Below, in pieces: positions 43,632-51,827 of a stretch of 64,000 bases of DNA. The position numbers and the translations under genes are program-made. Positions within the stretch are counted from its first letter, which is position 1. Each line of letters starts with the position of its first letter. Source of the stretch: Desulfurobacteriaceae bacterium (lineage in GTDB: Bacteria; Aquificota; Aquificia; Desulfurobacteriales; Desulfurobacteriaceae); NCBI GenBank assembly GCA_027051905.1, contig JALUGO010000007.1, positions 62,001 to 126,000 on the forward strand, given 5' to 3'. The notes under the pieces are model-generated. The model saw only the letters and a list, made by a program, of their open reading frames with translations. It had not been told where the DNA came from and ran no database searches.

Positions 43632-43985
43632 TTCGTTGGGTTCTTCAAGTATCTTCAGGTTACCGTTTTTGAACATTTCAATAGCGTTGTCTAAAAACTT
43701 AACCTCTGCTGGAACGAGATAAATGGAAATTCCAAAGGATCTTAACTTTTCAAAGGCTCCGGATCCTATTTCTTTGACTAAAACGGCTTCTACTCCTTTT
43801 TCAGAAAAAGCTCTGGCAATTAAATTTCCCCTTCCCCTTTCAAGGTGTAGTGCCGGGTTTTCAAGGAGCTCCATTTCTCCAGTTTCGGTATTCACTATGG
43901 CAAAAAGGTTTGACTTTCCAAAGTGGTAGTTAACGAGTCTTTTACTGTTTATTTCCTTTTCAATTACAGGTAAAGCAACCTTCAT
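43629..43985 (-). CDS. Dinitrogenase FeMo-cofactor-binding domain protein
   Basis: A 118-residue protein of the NifX/NafY/NifB-tail family: MKVALPV start, YHFGKSNLFAIVNTETGEM, a middle cluster VEAVLVKEIGSGAFEKLRSFGI and an acidic end. Family members bind iron-molybdenum or other metal-sulphur clusters. No nif genes are in the window, so it may handle another metal cofactor. Its position next to the Ni-CO dehydrogenase (149-base divergent gap) makes a role in nickel-cluster handling worth considering, though this is inference. Confidence 0.85.
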   Translation of the reverse strand: MKVALPVIEKEINSKRLVNYHFGKSNLFAIVNTETGEMELLENPALHLERGRGNLIARAFSEKGVEAVLVKEIGSGAFEKLRSFGISIYLVPAEVKFLDNAIEMFKNGNLKILEEPNE

Positions 43986-44058
43986 TGCAACCTCCTAAAA
44001 TAATTTAAATTTAATTGTAAAACTCCAATTAATTGTGTATTCAAATATAGGGTTGGTA

Positions 44059-44100
44059 TTGACATATATCAAGGAAATTCTGCTTTTCGGAATTTATCCT
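44059..44100 (+). promoter_or_regulatory. FNR/CRP-like box and -10 ahead of the CO dehydrogenase
   Basis: TTGACATATATCAA (44059-44072) differs from the FNR palindrome TTGAT-N4-ATCAA at one position. A -10-like TATCCT at 44095-44100 would put the start near 44107, so the box is centred about 41.5 bases upstream, the class II activator position. No good -35 exists apart from the TTGACA inside the box, which has no -10 at 17 bases. Confidence 0.68.
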
Positions 44101-44133
44101 ATGAATTAGAAACTAAAAACTCAGGAGGAGAAG

Positions 44134-46098
44134 ATGTTTGGATTCTTCAAGAAAGGGAACGGAGGAGATGGCAAACAGAATGAGCCAAACTTCTGCGTGG
44201 AGTCTGACCTTGCTACAGGCGTAGGTCTCAAAATGCCATCCGTTCACGAAAGTGTCAATTTCATGTATCAGAAAGTTAAAGAGGCAGGGCTTTCCAACGT
44301 TGCCGACCGTTTTGAGGCAATGGAGAAAGTCCGCTGTAAATTCTGTAAAGAGGGGGTTTCCTGTCAGCTCTGTTCAATGGGGCCCTGCCGTATAACTCCT
44401 CAAACTCCAAGGGGAGTTTGTGGTATAGATGCCCACGGTATTGTTATGAGGAACCTTCTGATTAAAGCCAACATGGGTCTTGCAGCCTACACTTACCACT
44501 GTAGAGAAGCTGCTCTTACGCTTTTAGAAACTGCAAGGGGTAACACCGTTTACGAAATTAAAGACCCTTCAAAGGTAGATGCTCTTGCTCAGATTTTAGG
44601 AGTTGATACTTCTCTTCCTCTTGACGCTAAGGCAGAGAAGGTTGCTCAAAGGGTTCTTGAAACCCTTTCCGAGAACAAGACCTCAACCTTTGTAGAAGCC
44701 CTTGCTCCTGAAAGTAGAAAAGAGGTCTTCAAGAAGCTGGGTATCGTTCCAAAGGGGCCAATGAACGAGCTTGTAGATTCTGTGACCCGTTCAATGACAA
44801 ACATAGATGGAGACTACATTACCCTTGCCCTTGCAGCCCTCAGAAATGGAGTTGCTTCTGCCTTTGGAAGCCTTGTTCCCCTTGAGATGATCCAGGATGC
44901 TCTTTACGGAACTCCATCTCCTCACGAGTGCACAGTTGACTTTGGCGTTCTCGATCCAGACTACGTTAACATCTTGCCAAACGGTCATGAACCTTTTGTC
45001 GGTATGGCTCTTATTAAACTTGCCCAAGATGAAAAGTTTCAGCAGATGGCTAGAGAGGCTGGAGCTAAAGGTATAAGAATAGTTGGTTCTATTGAAACCG
45101 GCCAGGAAATAATGGCACGGGTTGAGTGTGATGATGTTTTTGCAGGTTTGACTTCAAACTGGATTTCCATTGAATACTTCCTCTCAACCGGAGCGGTTGA
45201 CGCTTTTGTTATGGATATGAACTGTTCCCTTGCGAACCTGAAGGAGTATGCAGACAAATATACCTTTAAACTAATTGCCGTTTCAAACATTATTGGCGTT
45301 CCCGGTTCAATCAGGCTTGAGTATAAGCCAGGAAACGAAGCGAAGGTAGCTGAAGAGATAATCAAGCTGGCTATTGAGAACTTTAAGGAGAGGAGGAATA
45401 AGCAAAAGGTTGACGTTTCTAAGTTCAGACAGAAAGCCCTTGTTGGATTCTCTGCTGAAGCTATAGTTAACGCCCTTGGTGGAAGCCTTGATCCACTCCT
45501 TGAGGTTATTAAGAGCGGTGATATTAAAGGAATTGCGGCTCTCGTTAACTGCACCTCCCTCGGAAATGGGCCTCAGGACAGCGTAACAGTTCAGATAGCC
45601 AAAGAGCTTATCAAGAGAGACATTCTTGTTATTGGTGCCGGTTGCGGTAACGCCGGTATGCAGAAGGCTGGCCTTGAAACGGTTGAAGCAGCTGAAAAGT
45701 ATGCAGGTCCAAAACTTGCAGGTGTATGTAAGGAACTTGGAATTCCTCCTGTTCTTTCCTTTGGAACCTGCACAGATACAGGCCGTATCATAATGACAGC
45801 AGTAGCTATAGCTAACGCTCTTGGTGTAGATCCTTCTCAGCTTCCGGCTGTTGTTACGGCTCCTGAATACATGGAGCAGAAGGCAGTAATTGATGGTTTC
45901 TCTGCAGTTGCTATGGGCTTCTATACACATGTTTCTCCTGTTCCCCCTGTTACAGGATCAGACAAAGTTGTTAAGCTCCTGACCGAGGAAGTGGAAGGAC
46001 TTACAGGTGGTAAGATTGCAGTTGGGGATGATCCTGTTAAAGCTGTTGATGGAATGGAAGAGCATATATTGAAGAAGAGGGAACTCCTTGGTATATAG
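44134..46098 (+). CDS. cooS: Ni-dependent anaerobic CO dehydrogenase catalytic subunit
   Basis: A 654-residue homodimeric enzyme oxidising CO to CO2 at a NiFe4S4 cluster. The B/D-cluster cysteines lie in RCKFCKEGVSCQLC (Cys68, 71, 77, 80) and GPC (Cys85). C-cluster ligand regions are ILPNGHEP (His), DMNCSLAN, NCTSLGN, GAGCGNAG and FGTCTDTGR. The length and motif set are those of stand-alone CooS proteins. No acsB or cooF is adjacent, so the electron acceptor is elsewhere. It may serve CO-dependent energy metabolism or CO detoxification. AGGAGGAG lies four bases before the ATG. It is flanked by a strong terminator and a Crp/Fnr regulator gene. Confidence 0.95.
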   Translation: MFGFFKKGNGGDGKQNEPNFCVESDLATGVGLKMPSVHESVNFMYQKVKEAGLSNVADRFEAMEKVRCKFCKEGVSCQLCSMGPCRITPQTPRGVCGIDAHGIVMRNLLIKANMGLAAYTYHCREAALTLLETARGNTVYEIKDPSKVDALAQILGVDTSLPLDAKAEKVAQRVLETLSENKTSTFVEALAPESRKEVFKKLGIVPKGPMNELVDSVTRSMTNIDGDYITLALAALRNGVASAFGSLVPLEMIQDALYGTPSPHECTVDFGVLDPDYVNILPNGHEPFVGMALIKLAQDEKFQQMAREAGAKGIRIVGSIETGQEIMARVECDDVFAGLTSNWISIEYFLSTGAVDAFVMDMNCSLANLKEYADKYTFKLIAVSNIIGVPGSIRLEYKPGNEAKVAEEIIKLAIENFKERRNKQKVDVSKFRQKALVGFSAEAIVNALGGSLDPLLEVIKSGDIKGIAALVNCTSLGNGPQDSVTVQIAKELIKRDILVIGAGCGNAGMQKAGLETVEAAEKYAGPKLAGVCKELGIPPVLSFGTCTDTGRIIMTAVAIANALGVDPSQLPAVVTAPEYMEQKAVIDGFSAVAMGFYTHVSPVPPVTGSDKVVKLLTEEVEGLTGGKIAVGDDPVKAVDGMEEHILKKRELLGI

Positions 46099-46134
46099 TT
46101 GGTATCTTCATCTCCTCCCTCCCAGTGAGTGTTA

Positions 46135-46164
46135 CCCTCCCCATTTTGGGGAGGGCTCTTTATT
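46135..46164 (+). terminator. Strong intrinsic terminator after cooS
   Basis: CCCTCCCC and GGGGAGGG perfect arms, loop ATTTT, then CTCTTTATTTT. It starts 36 bases after the cooS stop and separates it from the YgbA-type gene. Confidence 0.88.
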
Positions 46165-46187
46165 TTGGAGATGGCTGGAGGACTGGG

Positions 46188-46514
46188 TTGAGTGCTATAG
46201 AGAAGGAAAAAGAAACGATCAGAAAGATGGTTGAAATTTTTTGCTGGAAAAAGCACGGTAGTAACAGGGGAGAGTTGTGCCCGGAGTGTGAATTACTTTT
46301 AAGTTACGCCTTTAAACGCTTGGAACTTTGCCCTTTTGGTGATGAAAAACCAACTTGTAAAAAGTGTCCGATTCACTGCTATAAGCCTGATATGAGGGAA
46401 AAAGTGAAGCAAGTTATGAAATTTAGCGGCCCAAGGTTGCTTATTTACGATCCTATTGGCTGGTTGCTTCATGAAATAAAGGAGAAATTCTCCTTAAAAG
46501 GCAATATCTCTTAA
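46188..46514 (+). CDS. YgbA-type (nitrous-oxide-stimulated promoter family) cysteine-rich protein
   Basis: A 108-residue protein with the family cysteine pattern: FCWKKHG, LCPECELLLSYA, LELCPFGDEKPTCKKCPIHC and YKPDMREKVKQVMKFSGPR. E. coli YgbA is induced by nitrosative stress and supports growth during it. The TTG start has GGAGG six bases upstream; an earlier GTG lies before the terminator hairpin and is unlikely. The many cysteines suggest a metal or iron-sulphur site. It converges with the Crp/Fnr gene, overlapping 21 bases. Confidence 0.86.
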   Translation: MSAIEKEKETIRKMVEIFCWKKHGSNRGELCPECELLLSYAFKRLELCPFGDEKPTCKKCPIHCYKPDMREKVKQVMKFSGPRLLIYDPIGWLLHEIKEKFSLKGNIS

Positions 46515-47141
46515 GGCTTCAAGGTTCTTTATTCTTATTCTACTTTTTGACTTTTCTATTATTCCGAGTTCTTTTAGTTTGCCGAGCATTCTTGATACAG
46601 TTTCTTTAGTTAAGCCGAGTTCCATGGAAGCCATACTGGTGCTAAAAGGTATTTCTTTTTCCTCTAACTCTTCATATTTTCTCAGTATGTAAGAAGCAAC
46701 TTTAGAAAGGGCGTTCTTGAGTGATAAGTTTTCTATAACGTTTGTAAGGTGTATAAGTCTTTGAGCCATTACTGATAGTAGTTTCATTCCGATTTCGGGG
46801 TCTTCTTTTAGAAGCTGGAGAAAGCGGTGTCTGGGTATTATGAGGATTTCTGAGTCCTCGATAGCCTCTGCCCAGGCCGGAAAATTTTTTCCTGTGAAAC
46901 TGGCAGCTTCTCCAAAGAGAGCGGGTTTATCAAAAACCTTTATTATCTGTTCTTTCCCTTTTGCAGTTTTGAAAACTTTTACTTTTCCCTTCCTTAGTAT
47001 GAAAAAGTGATCACCTTTTTCTGAAGGGTTGAATATGACTTCCCCTTTTAAGTAGTTTTTTGAATATGAAATTTTTTTTATTCTTTCAATTTGATTTTCT
47101 GAGAGCCCGCTAAATAGAGGTATTTCTTTTAAAAACTCCAT
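46494..47141 (-). CDS. Crp/Fnr-family regulator lacking cysteines
   Basis: A 215-residue regulator with an N-terminal cyclic-nucleotide-binding-like barrel (about 10-115), a long dimer helix (about 118-140) and a C-terminal winged helix. Its recognition helix contains TKETVSRMLGKL; the E-x-x-S-R pattern is that of FNR, which reads TTGAT half sites. There is no cysteine in the protein, so it cannot hold an FNR-type iron-sulphur cluster; haem (CO or NO), as in CooA or Dnr, is a possible alternative. It is next to cooS and the YgbA-type gene, and an FNR-like box lies before cooS. Confidence 0.9.
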   Translation of the reverse strand: MEFLKEIPLFSGLSENQIERIKKISYSKNYLKGEVIFNPSEKGDHFFILRKGKVKVFKTAKGKEQIIKVFDKPALFGEAASFTGKNFPAWAEAIEDSEILIIPRHRFLQLLKEDPEIGMKLLSVMAQRLIHLTNVIENLSLKNALSKVASYILRKYEELEEKEIPFSTSMASMELGLTKETVSRMLGKLKELGIIEKSKSRIRIKNLEALRDIAF

Positions 47142-47849
47142 TTACTCTCCTTCTATGTAGAGCTCTCTGAGGAATGTTTCTGCTATTTTAACATCTTCTG
47201 GAGTTGTTATTTTGATATTTCTATAATCTCCTGCTATGGAAACTACCGTGTAACCAAATTTTTCAAGGATAGCTGAGTCGTCGGTTGTAACTATTTCTTC
47301 CTTTTCAGCCCTTTTATGGCACTCTAAAAGAACTTCAAATTTGAAGATCTGGGGAGTTTGAACAAGGATCAGTTTTTCTCTGTTGAGAGTTTTTTTTATC
47401 AGGAAATCGCCGGGTTCTAAAGGAGCTCCCACCTCCTTTACCGTCTCCTTTGGCTTTACGCCGGGGATAACGCCGTCTGCCCCATAATCTGAAAGGGCTA
47501 CTGTAAGCTCTGTTATGAGAGAGAGCTCCACTACCGGCCGAACCCCATCGTGGACTATAACCTCTTGAGGGTTTAGCTCTGAAGCCTTTAAAAGACCTTT
47601 AAAGACCGAAGACTGCCTTTCGCTTCCTCCCTCGACAACTGCGGCAATTTTGGGGAACTTCTGCTGGAGCTCCCTTCCCAGTCCAACGTCCTCCTTTGGA
47701 AGAACAAGGACAATTGCATCTATCAGTTCACTCTTGCTGAAGATCTCAAGGGGAAACTCTACGATGGGTTTCCCTAAAATTTTGAAGAATTGCTTCTTCC
47801 CGCCGAACCGTCTTCCAGATCCGGCAGCGGGAATTACGGCAACCCTCAC
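47142..47849 (-). CDS. ispD: 2-C-methyl-D-erythritol 4-phosphate cytidylyltransferase
   Basis: A 235-residue MEP-pathway enzyme using CTP. The CTP loop IPAAGSGRRFGGKKQF, the VHDGVRPVV block and TPQIFKFEVL followed by TDDSAILEKFG are diagnostic. It overlaps the PIN/TRAM gene by four bases and ends directly at the start of the Crp/Fnr gene. CarD, PIN/TRAM and IspD in this order is a known conserved bacterial arrangement. Confidence 0.94.
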   Translation of the reverse strand: MRVAVIPAAGSGRRFGGKKQFFKILGKPIVEFPLEIFSKSELIDAIVLVLPKEDVGLGRELQQKFPKIAAVVEGGSERQSSVFKGLLKASELNPQEVIVHDGVRPVVELSLITELTVALSDYGADGVIPGVKPKETVKEVGAPLEPGDFLIKKTLNREKLILVQTPQIFKFEVLLECHKRAEKEEIVTTDDSAILEKFGYTVVSIAGDYRNIKITTPEDVKIAETFLRELYIEGE

Positions 47850-48826
47850 TTTACCACCTCTTTCAGCCTTCCGAAGATGATCTTTCCAGCGGAGGTCTGG
47901 AGAATGTTGTTAACCAGAACCTTTACCTTATGACCTATCAGGTGTTTAGCGTTATCGACAACAACCATTGTGCCATCTTCCAGGTAGCCAACTCCCTGGT
48001 TCTTCTCTTTTCCTTCCTTAACCAGGAAAACTACCAGCTCCTCGCCAACGGCGACTACCGGCTTTAGGGCATTTGCAAGGTCGTTAATGTTCAGTATTTC
48101 AACCCCTTTAATCGTTGCCACTCTGTTGAGGTTGTAGTCTGTCGTTATTAGCTTGGCATTCAGTCTTTTGGATAGCTCCACAAGTTTTGCGTCAACGTCC
48201 TTTATCCAGGGAAAATCCCTCTCGTAGATCTCAACAGGCGGTTTCTCAAGGGTTTTCAGCTGAGAGACTATCTCAAGTCCCTTTTTTCCTTTTGTCCTTA
48301 CCGTTGGATCTGTTGAATCGGCAAGGAGCTGGAGCTCCTCTAAAACAAACCTGGGGATAATTATCTTTCCCTCTATGAACCCTATCTTTGCTATTTCGTA
48401 AACCCTGCCGTCTATAAGGGCGCTGGTATCGACAACCTTTGCCGTGCAGTAGAGGGGAGACTCTTCTTTCAGCAGCTGACTTATGGGCTTGTCGGCTCCT
48501 AACTCTACGGCTAAAAAGGCAAAGAGATAGGGGAGAGTCAGAAAGAGAATGTCCTGCAGGTAGGCAAACGACGAAAATATGGGGAAAAGTGATAGGGTAA
48601 TGCCCTTTGCGAGGTAAAGCCCCAGGTAAAAACCTGCGAAAAAGAGGAGGATTACCTTAACCGACAGTTTTCTTCTGAGAACGAACTGGTAGAAGAGAAA
48701 AGAGGCGGCCGTTATGAAAATGCCAAGAATTAGAGACTGGGTAAGGGTAAAGCCGTAGTTTTTGAAAATTACAATGGTTACGAAAATGAGGAAAAGGAAG
48801 AATCCACCTATTATTTTCGTAATCAC
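47846..48826 (-). CDS. Membrane PIN-TRAM domain protein (YacL type)
   Basis: A 326-residue protein: four hydrophobic helices in residues 1-110, then a PIN nuclease-like domain (VVDTSALIDGRVYEIAK, with acidic residues in DVDAKLVELSK and TTDYNLNRVA), and a C-terminal TRAM RNA-binding domain (GYLEDGTMVVVDNAKHLIG). The architecture matches YacL. Its GTG start overlaps the carD stop. It is presumably a membrane-attached ribonuclease; the target is unknown. Confidence 0.9.
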   Translation of the reverse strand: MITKIIGGFFLFLIFVTIVIFKNYGFTLTQSLILGIFITAASFLFYQFVLRRKLSVKVILLFFAGFYLGLYLAKGITLSLFPIFSSFAYLQDILFLTLPYLFAFLAVELGADKPISQLLKEESPLYCTAKVVDTSALIDGRVYEIAKIGFIEGKIIIPRFVLEELQLLADSTDPTVRTKGKKGLEIVSQLKTLEKPPVEIYERDFPWIKDVDAKLVELSKRLNAKLITTDYNLNRVATIKGVEILNINDLANALKPVVAVGEELVVFLVKEGKEKNQGVGYLEDGTMVVVDNAKHLIGHKVKVLVNNILQTSAGKIIFGRLKEVVK

Positions 48827-49314
48827 TTGTTCTTAACCTCTTTCAGGATCTTCCTCATCCTCTGTTTAACCTTTCTAACGGGCTCTCCAAGGGAGAGGGC
48901 TATCTCTTCAGCTAACTTGCTGAAAGCCTCCTCAAACATTCTCTTTTCGGAGTATGAGAGTTCCTTATCTTTGGATCTGTAAGATAGGTTCCTTACAACG
49001 GTTGCAAGCTCTTTAACGTTTCCCGTTTTGAGCCTGTCAACGTTAAGCCTGTGGCGAACAGTCCACTTTTCGCTGATATTCTTTGGAACTTCCGAGAGGT
49101 AGTTGAAGAGCTCCTCTATTTCCTCTTCCGATAGAACGGGTCTTATTCCAGAGCTCTCTGCACTCTCCTGGGGAACCAGGATTGACATGTTCCTGCCTAT
49201 GAGGGTTATTCTCAGGTAGACAACCTTCTTCCCCCCGACCTCCCTCTCTTCTTTTCCCTCGATTACTCCTACTCCGTGAGGGGGATAAGCCACCTTGTCT
49301 CCTATTTTGAACAC
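48823..49314 (-). CDS. carD: CarD-family RNA polymerase-binding regulator
   Basis: A 163-residue protein with the N-terminal RNAP-interacting domain (MFKIGDKVAYPPHGVGVIEG) and the C-terminal helical domain (LSYSEKRMFEEAFSKLAEEIALSLGE). CarD stabilises open complexes and is important at rRNA promoters in other bacteria. The GTG start has AGGAG seven bases upstream. It is the head of the carD-PIN/TRAM-ispD group, ten bases after the SDH protease gene. Confidence 0.93.
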   Translation of the reverse strand: MFKIGDKVAYPPHGVGVIEGKEEREVGGKKVVYLRITLIGRNMSILVPQESAESSGIRPVLSEEEIEELFNYLSEVPKNISEKWTVRHRLNVDRLKTGNVKELATVVRNLSYRSKDKELSYSEKRMFEEAFSKLAEEIALSLGEPVRKVKQRMRKILKEVKNK

Positions 49315-49324
49315 TTTATCGCTC

Positions 49325-50200
49325 CTAATGTGGTTTCCTTACCGGCACCTCCCCTTTCTTTGGTTCACCGTAGGGGATGGGAATATACTGGACTGACGTC
49401 TGTCCGGACGGCTGGTAGTAGAGCTCCATAAGGTCGTAAACCTCTTTCGGAACATCGGTAGAGACCTTAAGCCCTAAAGATTCAACAACTTCAACGGTTA
49501 GCGGGTAGTCGTGAGTCCAGTATCCACACGTTAAGAGGTCTGCTATTTTTCTGGCCTTTTCTTCGTCGTGTCCTTTCTGTTTCAGGATTTTCTCTATGGT
49601 TCCCTTCATTTGAGCAAGCGCTTTCTCGGCAACGTCTGAAAGAATGAGGATTTCATCCTTAACGCTAGATTTCTCGTGTTGTAGTTTTTCCCTCACAGCT
49701 CTTATTATCGATGGAGCCGGGAACTGCCCCAGCTGTGGATCGAGGGGGCCTAAAACGGCGTTGGGATCCATAACTATTTCGTCTGCCGCAAGGGCGATAA
49801 GGGTTCCGCCGGACATCGCGTAGTGGGGAACGATAACCCTTACAGGGGCTTTATGTTTTGCAAGTGCAGAGGCTATCTGGGTTGCCGCTAAGGCCAGACC
49901 GCCGGGAGTGTGAATTATCAGGTCTATGGGCATGTCTTCAGGAGTCATTCTTATTGCTCTGAGTATTCTTTCGGAATCCTCTATTGTTATGAAACGGACG
50001 AGGGGGAATCCCATGAAGGCCAGCCGCTCCTGTCGGTGGATCATTGTGATGACGCGAGATTTTCTCTTTTTCTCAATCTCTCTTATGAGCCTGAGCCTTG
50101 CCCATTCAAGGTTTTTCTGCTGGAAGAGTGGCCAGAGGGAAAAGAGGATTATGAGGAGCCAGAAGAGGTCGAAGAAACTGAATCCGGGCTGCTGGTGCAT
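49325..50200 (-). CDS. SDH-family ClpP-fold serine protease, membrane-anchored
   Basis: A 291-residue protein of the serine dehydrogenase proteinase family. One N-terminal membrane helix (about 8-28) precedes a ClpP/crotonase-like core with IIHTPGGLALAATQIA, the nucleophile region HYAMSGGTLIALAADEIVMD and LGPLDPQLGQFPAPS. The ATG is preceded by a GGGAGCTCCC stretch that doubles as ribosome site and one of the recurrent octamers. Homologues act in membrane protein quality control. The substrate is unknown. Confidence 0.9.
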   Translation of the reverse strand: MHQQPGFSFFDLFWLLIILFSLWPLFQQKNLEWARLRLIREIEKKRKSRVITMIHRQERLAFMGFPLVRFITIEDSERILRAIRMTPEDMPIDLIIHTPGGLALAATQIASALAKHKAPVRVIVPHYAMSGGTLIALAADEIVMDPNAVLGPLDPQLGQFPAPSIIRAVREKLQHEKSSVKDEILILSDVAEKALAQMKGTIEKILKQKGHDEEKARKIADLLTCGYWTHDYPLTVEVVESLGLKVSTDVPKEVYDLMELYYQPSGQTSVQYIPIPYGEPKKGEVPVRKPH

Positions 50201-50209
50201 GGGAGCTCC

Positions 50210-51493
50210 CTACACAGTTTTGTAGACTATTCTACCATTATGTAGGGTGAATTTCACCATTCCTTTAAGTTTCCAGTTGAGAAATGGAGTGTTTCTGCTT
50301 TTAGACTTTATCAAATCCTCTGTTAGGGTAAACTCCTCCTCCGGGTCGAAAACGGTTATGTTCGCCCTTGCTCCCGGTTTGAGGGTTCCTATATCACTCT
50401 TCCCGATTATTTTTGCTGGGTTGGTAGAAAGCTTTTCAACCATTTGGTTCAGTGTAAGGTAGCCTTCTCTCACAAGGTTCAGAGAGAGTGAAAGTGCCGT
50501 TTGGAAACCGATGATTCCAAACGGAGCCTGGCAGAACTCAACCAACTTTTCATCTTCTGTGTGGGGGGCGTGGTCTGTCGCTATTGCGTCTGCAACTCCT
50601 GTTTTGAGGGCATTTCTGCAGGCTTCAACGTGGTCTCCGGTTCTCAGCGGTGGGCACATCTTTGCGTTTGTGTTGAACTCTTTAACTGCTTCTTCTGTTA
50701 GGGTGAAATGATGGGGAGTTATTTCACAGGTAACCCTCACGCCTTCCCTTTTTGCAGCTTCTATTATCTGGAGAGCTCCCTTACTTGATACGTGGCAGAC
50801 GTGGATGTGAGCTCCCGTGAGCTTTGCAACGAGTATGTCCCTCATGGTTCCTATATCTTCTGCTTCCGGAGGCATTCCGGGAATACCCAGAAGGCTTGAG
50901 AGGGGGCCTTCGTTCATGTGACCGCCGGCAGAGAGAGTTTTGTCTTCAGAATGTGTAAAAACAGGAATTCCTAAACTCCTTGCGTAGTCCATTGCGTTTC
51001 TTAAGACTTTTGAATCTTTTGGAGTTTCTCCGTCGTCAGAAATTGCAACAATACCTGCCTTTACCATAAGGCCTATCTCTGCAAGTTCTTCTCCTTTAAG
51101 CCCTTTAGTTATTGCTCCAATTGGAAAAACGTCACACAGCCCTACTTTCTCGGCCTTTTCAATGATGTATCTGGTGACCGTTGGGTTGTCGTTTACAGGG
51201 TCTGTGTTTGCCATACAGCAGACAGACGTAAATCCGCCTGCCACAGCAGCATGGGTTCCTGTCTCAATATCTTCCTTCCACTCCTGACCGGGGTCTCTCA
51301 GATGGGAGTGGAGGTCTATAAAGCCGGGAGTGAGAATCAGGCCAGATACATCTATTACCCGCTCTGCCTCCACAGAGCTGATGTTTTCCTCAAGCTTAGA
51401 GATCCTTTCTCCCTCTACTAAGACGTCCAACTTTTCGTCTATTTCCTGTGATGGGTCTATAACTCTTGCACCTTTAAAGAGGAGTCTTGTCAT
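50210..51493 (-). CDS. pyrC: Dihydroorotase
   Basis: A 427-residue zinc amidohydrolase of pyrimidine synthesis. Zinc-binding DLHSHLRDPG near residue 57, carboxylated-lysine region, HVCHVSSKGA and the catalytic TDHAPHTEDEK are present. The ATG at 51493 (GGAGA six bases upstream) gives the usual start RLLFKGARVIDP; longer open frame upstream belongs to the cytochrome gene in another frame. It overlaps that gene by 20 bases, in the order hisD-pyrB-cytochrome-pyrC. Confidence 0.95.
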   Translation of the reverse strand: MTRLLFKGARVIDPSQEIDEKLDVLVEGERISKLEENISSVEAERVIDVSGLILTPGFIDLHSHLRDPGQEWKEDIETGTHAAVAGGFTSVCCMANTDPVNDNPTVTRYIIEKAEKVGLCDVFPIGAITKGLKGEELAEIGLMVKAGIVAISDDGETPKDSKVLRNAMDYARSLGIPVFTHSEDKTLSAGGHMNEGPLSSLLGIPGMPPEAEDIGTMRDILVAKLTGAHIHVCHVSSKGALQIIEAAKREGVRVTCEITPHHFTLTEEAVKEFNTNAKMCPPLRTGDHVEACRNALKTGVADAIATDHAPHTEDEKLVEFCQAPFGIIGFQTALSLSLNLVREGYLTLNQMVEKLSTNPAKIIGKSDIGTLKPGARANITVFDPEEEFTLTEDLIKSKSRNTPFLNWKLKGMVKFTLHNGRIVYKTV

Positions 51494-51827
51494 TGCTTCT
51501 CTCCACATTTTGCCTGTGGCATCTTGAGCAGTTTTTGGGGTTTTTGGCGTCAAAAGCTTTTGTTCCGTTGTGGCACGCTCCACAGTATTTGCCGTTCCAG
51601 ATGTCCTGCATTGTGAACTTGTCAGCACCGAATCTCTTCTTGAAGAGTTTTGGATGGCAGTAGGAACAGTGCTGTTTCTTTACTTTAACGTGGTAGACGT
51701 GGCTGAAAACTACGTCTCCATTTTTGTTCTTGAAAACGAGGTTTTTATTTAAAACGCCTCCTTTGAAACAGCCTGCCGTTAAAAGGGTAAGTCCGGCTAT
51801 CAGGCTTAGAGAGAGAAATTTCTTCAT
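51474..51827 (-). CDS. Trihaem c-type cytochrome lipoprotein
   Basis: A 117-residue precursor with a lipobox (LLTAGC, Cys20) and three CxxCH haem sites: CSYCH, CGACH and CSRCH. Histidines in FSHVYHVK could be distal ligands. The size, three haems and spacing resemble the cytochrome c7/c3 family, small periplasmic electron carriers. Lipidation would tether it to a membrane. It is tightly packed between pyrB and pyrC (4- and 20-base overlaps), an unexpected site for a cytochrome. Confidence 0.9.
   Translation of the reverse strand: MKKFLSLSLIAGLTLLTAGCFKGGVLNKNLVFKNKNGDVVFSHVYHVKVKKQHCSYCHPKLFKKRFGADKFTMQDIWNGKYCGACHNGTKAFDAKNPKNCSRCHRQNVERSNDKTPL

Noticed and set aside
45307-45930. Long minus-strand open frame inside cooS
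   Set aside because: It is antisense to a clear CO dehydrogenase, has no ribosome site and reads as low-complexity cysteine/serine-rich protein.
46125-46187. GTG start for the YgbA-type protein
   Set aside because: It would place the start codon before the cooS terminator hairpin; the TTG at 46188 has GGAGG at ideal spacing and gives the family N-terminus.
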